From: JAVBNW01 sp031551255
GTDB lineage: Bacteria > Bacillota > Clostridia > Christensenellales > UBA1750
Reading direction: 5' to 3'
Assembly: GCA_031551255.1 (NCBI GenBank)
Contig: JAVBNW010000025.1
Location: 1-7,305, forward strand
DNA: 7,305 bases
Both the position numbers and the translations under genes were made by a program. Of this stretch, positions 4,587-7,305 are shown piece after piece; position 1 is the stretch's first letter; the number at the start of each line of letters is the position of its first letter. Under the pieces are notes generated by a model. That model was not told the DNA's origin. It did no database searches and worked only from the letters and a program-made list of their open reading frames with translations.

Positions 4587-6362
4587 CTACACTGCCCCCT
4601 GCGCGCGAGCGGACTTGAGCACGTCAAGCCGCTTGTTGATTTCGATATATTCGCGGTAGAGTTCCGTCGCCTGCGCGTGCCCTACCTGTTGCATCCTGTC
4701 CGTAAGCTCGCCCAGCTTCTCTTCTAAAGCATACCTTCTGACGGTGCGCAGGTATCCTTGTGCTAATTCCTCAGAATTGCCCTGCTCGCCGCTCTCATCC
4801 AGCGAAAAAATCTCTCCCGCCTTTTCGCGCTTCTCGTCATCCAACGCATCCAAAACGCGGGAAGCCGAAAATCTATCCGCGCCGGCATCGAGAAGAGCCT
4901 GAACCAGCTCGCGGCACATAGGATCGGTAAAATCCTCGATGGAAACCTCAACCTTAGCGTTCCCCGCCGCCAACAGCGATACGAGGTGCTGCTGCGCCTT
5001 AACATAATCGGGCTGCCGATCTTTGATAGTATCCCTGTATTGGTTTCTCGTATTCCCCGAAACCTGCGCGGATAACCGCATTTTCGGCGTTCGGCCGATT
5101 TGTTCATACAATACTTCGCGGGAAAAGCCGGTTTCTACCGCAAGCTGCTTAACATAGTTGTCGACCTCCACCGGGCTTTCCACGGTTTTAAGTATCTTCG
5201 CCGCGCCCGTCGCATATGCCGTCCTGCCCTCAAGGGTGCTCACATCCACGGCCTCGCGCTCGCCCTTGAGCAGATATCCCACCGCCGTCATCAATTCGAG
5301 TTGGGTAAACGCCTGCGCGCCATAGGCTCTGACATAATCGTCCGGATCCTGCCCGCCGGGGATCACCATCACTTTGCACGAAACGCCTTCCATCGAAAAG
5401 ATATCCAGCGCCCGGCGCGTAGCGCGCTGCCCCGCGGCATCGCCGTCGTACACGATCACGATTTCGCCCGCATCGCCCGCCTTGCGGCGGATCAGCCGCG
5501 CCTGCTCTGGCGTAAGCGCGGTTCCCAGCGTGGCGACGCAGTTCGTAACGCCGTGCTGGGCGAGGGAAACGACATCCATATATCCTTCCACAAGGTAGAG
5601 CCTTTGCGCGGTTCCCTTGATGAAGTTAAGGCCGTACACGTTGCGGCGCTTGTTAAAGACCGCCGTATCGGAAGAGTTGAGATACTTGGGCTGCCCCTCG
5701 CTAAGGATGCGCCCACCAAAGCCGATGACCTTGCCGCGCGGATCGAAAATTGGGAACATCGCGCGGGCTCTGAAAAAATCGAACGAGCGGTCGCCCCTAG
5801 TTACGGAAAGATTCGCATCTTCAAGCTCCTTGCGGGTAAAGCCCTTGTCCTCAAGCGACCGGCTCAGCCTTTCCCAGCCTTCCGCCGTGGCCCCTAGGCC
5901 AAAGCGGCGTATCGTATTATCGCCCAAGCCGCGGCCGTGCAGGTAGGCGAGGGCTTCTTTTCCCTCGGGTTCGTATAGTGTCTTGTGATACCAGCGCGCG
6001 GCCTCGGTCAGGGCCGCGTACAGCCTGTCCTTTGCCTCGCGCGAGGGCCCTATGCGCGCCGCGCCCTGTTCGGGGATGGGAATATGCGCCCTTTCGGCAA
6101 GGTAGCGCGCGGCCTCGGGAAAATCCATATGCTCGATTTCCATCACGAAGCGAAACACGTTGCCGCCCGCGTGGCAACCAAAGCAGTAGTATAGCTGCTT
6201 TTCGGCGTCCACGCTGAAGGAGGGCGTCTTCTCGCCGTGAAACGGGCACAAGCCTATGTAGCGGCGCCCGTTCTGCTTAAGCGCCACGTGCTCGGAGACG
6301 ATCGCAACAAGATCGCTCCTAAGCCGCACCTCATCCACCCAATCGTCGGAATAGAAGGCCAT
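4587..6362 (-). CDS. dnaG: DNA primase DnaG
   Basis: DNA primase makes the RNA primers for lagging-strand replication at the fork, recruited by the replicative helicase. The 591-residue length is typical for bacterial DnaG. The N-terminal CHC2 zinc domain (about 1-100) has ligands Cys39 and His42 (CPFHGEKTPSFSV) and Cys60 and Cys63 (YYCFGCHAGGNVF). The catalytic core has the basic RNA-polymerase-domain block from FFRARAMFPIFDPRGKVIGF to PKYLNSSDTAVFNKRRNVYG (about 196-243). The TOPRIM metal site follows, with Glu259 in LVEGYMDV and Asp306/Asp308 in YDGDAAGQ. Residues after about 440 form the less conserved helicase-interaction domain, rich in charged helices. All key residues are present. ATG 6362 is preceded by AAGGAG (6374-6369), 6 nt away. 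It heads the close gene series dnaG-sigA-trmK. Confidence 0.97.
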   Translation of the reverse strand: MAFYSDDWVDEVRLRSDLVAIVSEHVALKQNGRRYIGLCPFHGEKTPSFSVDAEKQLYYCFGCHAGGNVFRFVMEIEHMDFPEAARYLAERAHIPIPEQGAARIGPSREAKDRLYAALTEAARWYHKTLYEPEGKEALAYLHGRGLGDNTIRRFGLGATAEGWERLSRSLEDKGFTRKELEDANLSVTRGDRSFDFFRARAMFPIFDPRGKVIGFGGRILSEGQPKYLNSSDTAVFNKRRNVYGLNFIKGTAQRLYLVEGYMDVVSLAQHGVTNCVATLGTALTPEQARLIRRKAGDAGEIVIVYDGDAAGQRATRRALDIFSMEGVSCKVMVIPGGQDPDDYVRAYGAQAFTQLELMTAVGYLLKGEREAVDVSTLEGRTAYATGAAKILKTVESPVEVDNYVKQLAVETGFSREVLYEQIGRTPKMRLSAQVSGNTRNQYRDTIKDRQPDYVKAQQHLVSLLAAGNAKVEVSIEDFTDPMCRELVQALLDAGADRFSASRVLDALDDEKREKAGEIFSLDESGEQGNSEELAQGYLRTVRRYALEEKLGELTDRMQQVGHAQATELYREYIEINKRLDVLKSARAQGAV

Positions 6363-6374
6363 AAACCTCTCCTT

Positions 6375-6651
6375 AGGGACTTAAAGCGAGCCCGTAAGCT
6401 CGCACATCCAAGCCTGTTCAAGCGCAAGAGGGGCGGTTTCGCCAAATTCCGCACCATACGACCCCTATGCTTTCGCATTTGCAGTGGACAAAACCTTGCA
6501 ATGCCAAGCGCTCAAGGGGCGGGCGAGGAGCATCTTGGGGGAACAGGACTTACCTAGTATTCGTCAAGATCCGCACCATTCCTTCTTCGAGGCGGTGATC
6601 CATGTTAAAAAATGCACACCGAAACGACGAATCGTTAAAACGAGTCTTTTA
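6375..6651. other. 277-bp gap between dGTPase gene and dnaG: hairpin-rich dnaG leader, no gene recognised
   Basis: No convincing protein gene or known RNA family is seen here, and I find no strong sigma-70 promoter. On the minus strand, towards dnaG, there are several short hairpins. GCATTGCA (6504-6497) pairs with TGCAAATGC (6483-6475) with one bulge. ATGC-GAAA-GCAT (6478-6467) has a GNRA tetraloop. AGGGGU (6466-6461) pairs with GCCCCU (6434-6429), and GGCG-AAAC-CGCC (6443-6432) competes with it. GCGAGC-TTACGG-GCTCGC (6403-6386) lies 11 nt before the dnaG ribosome-binding site. Near the dGTPase end there is a short AACGA-TTCG-TCGTT stem. They may be a structured leader or chance; a dnaG promoter must lie here if dnaG is not read from the dGTPase gene. 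Confidence 0.4.
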
Positions 6652-7305
6652 TCACCCCATCGGCAAAAAGATGCGCCGATACGTGTTGAGCGCAAAGCGG
6701 TCGGTCATGCCCGCTAAAAAATCACAGGCGCGCAACCCCCCATCGTCGCTTCTGCCATCGGGAATGCGAGAGGGGTCTTCGCTGTAGTAGCGATATAAGT
6801 CCTCGATCACGTGGTCCGCCTTGCTCTCTTCGGCAAGGGCTTCGGGGCGCAAATAGACTTTCTCGAATAAAAATGTTCGAAGATCCTCAAATGCCTTGTT
6901 AACGCGAGGCGACATCGCAACGTTGGGCGTATCCTGCGAACAGACGACGATGTCGGTGATCATGGTATCGAGCCTTTGCCCGTGGCTTTCGCCCATCACC
7001 GCGCGCACATCTGAGGGGATAGCCTCCTCGCCGAGTACTCCGGCGCGCACGGCGTCGTCGGTATCGTGGCTTAAGTAGGCGATGCGGTCGGCCAGGGAAA
7101 CCACTTTCCCCTCCAGCGTGGCGGGCTCTCCCCTCGAAGTGTGGTTCAGGATGCCGTCTCGCACCTCAAAGCACAAGTTGAGGCCTTCGCCATCCCTTTC
7201 GAGCACATCCACCACCCGCAACGATTGCTCGTTGTGTCGAAATCCCCCGGGGCATAGACGGTTGAGCGTTCTTTCGCCCATGTGCCCAAAGCAGGTGTGC
7301 CCAAG
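6652..7305 (-). CDS. dgt: Deoxyguanosinetriphosphate triphosphohydrolase (HD-domain dGTPase), C-terminal part
   Basis: The frame is open at the right window edge and ends with TGA at 6654-6652, giving the last 217 residues. Family members hydrolyse dGTP (or other dNTPs) to the deoxynucleoside and triphosphate in the cytoplasm and so adjust dNTP pools. The visible part begins LGHTCFGHMGE, immediately after where the HD dyad (family pattern AHDLGHTPFGH) would lie. Family signatures follow: GFRHNEQSLRVV (21-32), SLADRIAYLSHDTDDA (70-85) with the metal-binding Asp73, and the C-terminal block FLAGMTDRFALNTYRRIF. The HD metal ligands themselves lie outside the window, so activity cannot be judged fully. 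An ATG at 7281 is an internal Met, not the start. The gene is upstream of dnaG and sigA, an order seen in many Clostridia. Confidence 0.93.
   Translation of the reverse strand, partial: LGHTCFGHMGERTLNRLCPGGFRHNEQSLRVVDVLERDGEGLNLCFEVRDGILNHTSRGEPATLEGKVVSLADRIAYLSHDTDDAVRAGVLGEEAIPSDVRAVMGESHGQRLDTMITDIVVCSQDTPNVAMSPRVNKAFEDLRTFLFEKVYLRPEALAEESKADHVIEDLYRYYSEDPSRIPDGRSDDGGLRACDFLAGMTDRFALNTYRRIFLPMG

Noticed and set aside
4544..4627. Upstream ATG at 4627 as the sigA start
   Set aside because: It would overlap the dnaG 3' end and add residues unlike sigma region 1.1; TTG 4543 has a well-placed SD.
5100..5897. Plus-strand open frame of 265 codons opposite dnaG
   Set aside because: It lies entirely antisense to the catalytic core of DnaG, whose motifs are intact, and it has no recognisable domain.
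6375..6651. Possible SRP RNA, tmRNA or known riboswitch in the gap before dnaG
   Set aside because: I found none of the diagnostic sequences (for example the GGAAGCAGC segment of SRP RNA), so only a generic structured leader is suggested.
1..7305. CRISPR array, tRNA genes, prophage or defence genes
   Set aside because: No regularly spaced repeats, tRNA-like sequences or relevant protein motifs were seen.

Overview
The window looks like chromosomal DNA of a moderately GC-rich member of the Firmicutes (Bacillota), most likely class Clostridia. The evidence is the gene order on the minus strand (dGTPase, dnaG, sigA, trmK, Nif3-family gene, C4 zinc-ribbon gene, rnpB), Bacillota-like Shine-Dalgarno sequences (AAGGAGG type), several TTG/GTG starts, and a type A RNase P RNA. 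A finer placement, such as a Christensenellales-like lineage, would be a guess.

Minus strand, read from high to low coordinates. The C-terminal two thirds or so of an HD-domain dGTPase enters at the right edge (7305-6652). A 277-bp leader without a recognisable gene follows, then dnaG (primase, 6362-4587) and sigA (housekeeping sigma factor, 4543-3464). trmK (tRNA m1A22 methyltransferase, 3467-2829) overlaps the end of sigA. A Nif3-family metal protein (2847-2065) overlaps the end of trmK. A coiled-coil C4 zinc-ribbon protein (2027-1305) comes next, and rnpB (1296-964) starts about 8 nt after its stop codon, followed by an intrinsic terminator (954-926). The close spacing from dnaG to rnpB suggests one macromolecular-synthesis transcription unit covering replication priming, transcription initiation and tRNA maturation.

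Plus strand. The left edge carries the 3' part of a proline- and cysteine-rich, repeat-containing protein gene of unknown function (open from the window edge to 683), which converges on rnpB. Between them, 684-963 holds a 32-bp perfect palindrome (probable terminator), a 164-bp fold-back element with perfect 14-bp terminal inverted repeats (761-924), and the rnpB terminator.

The least ordinary parts are the fold-back element, the CPP-rich repeat protein, and the hairpin-rich dnaG leader. The rest is conserved core genome, and I see no clear new multi-gene system.
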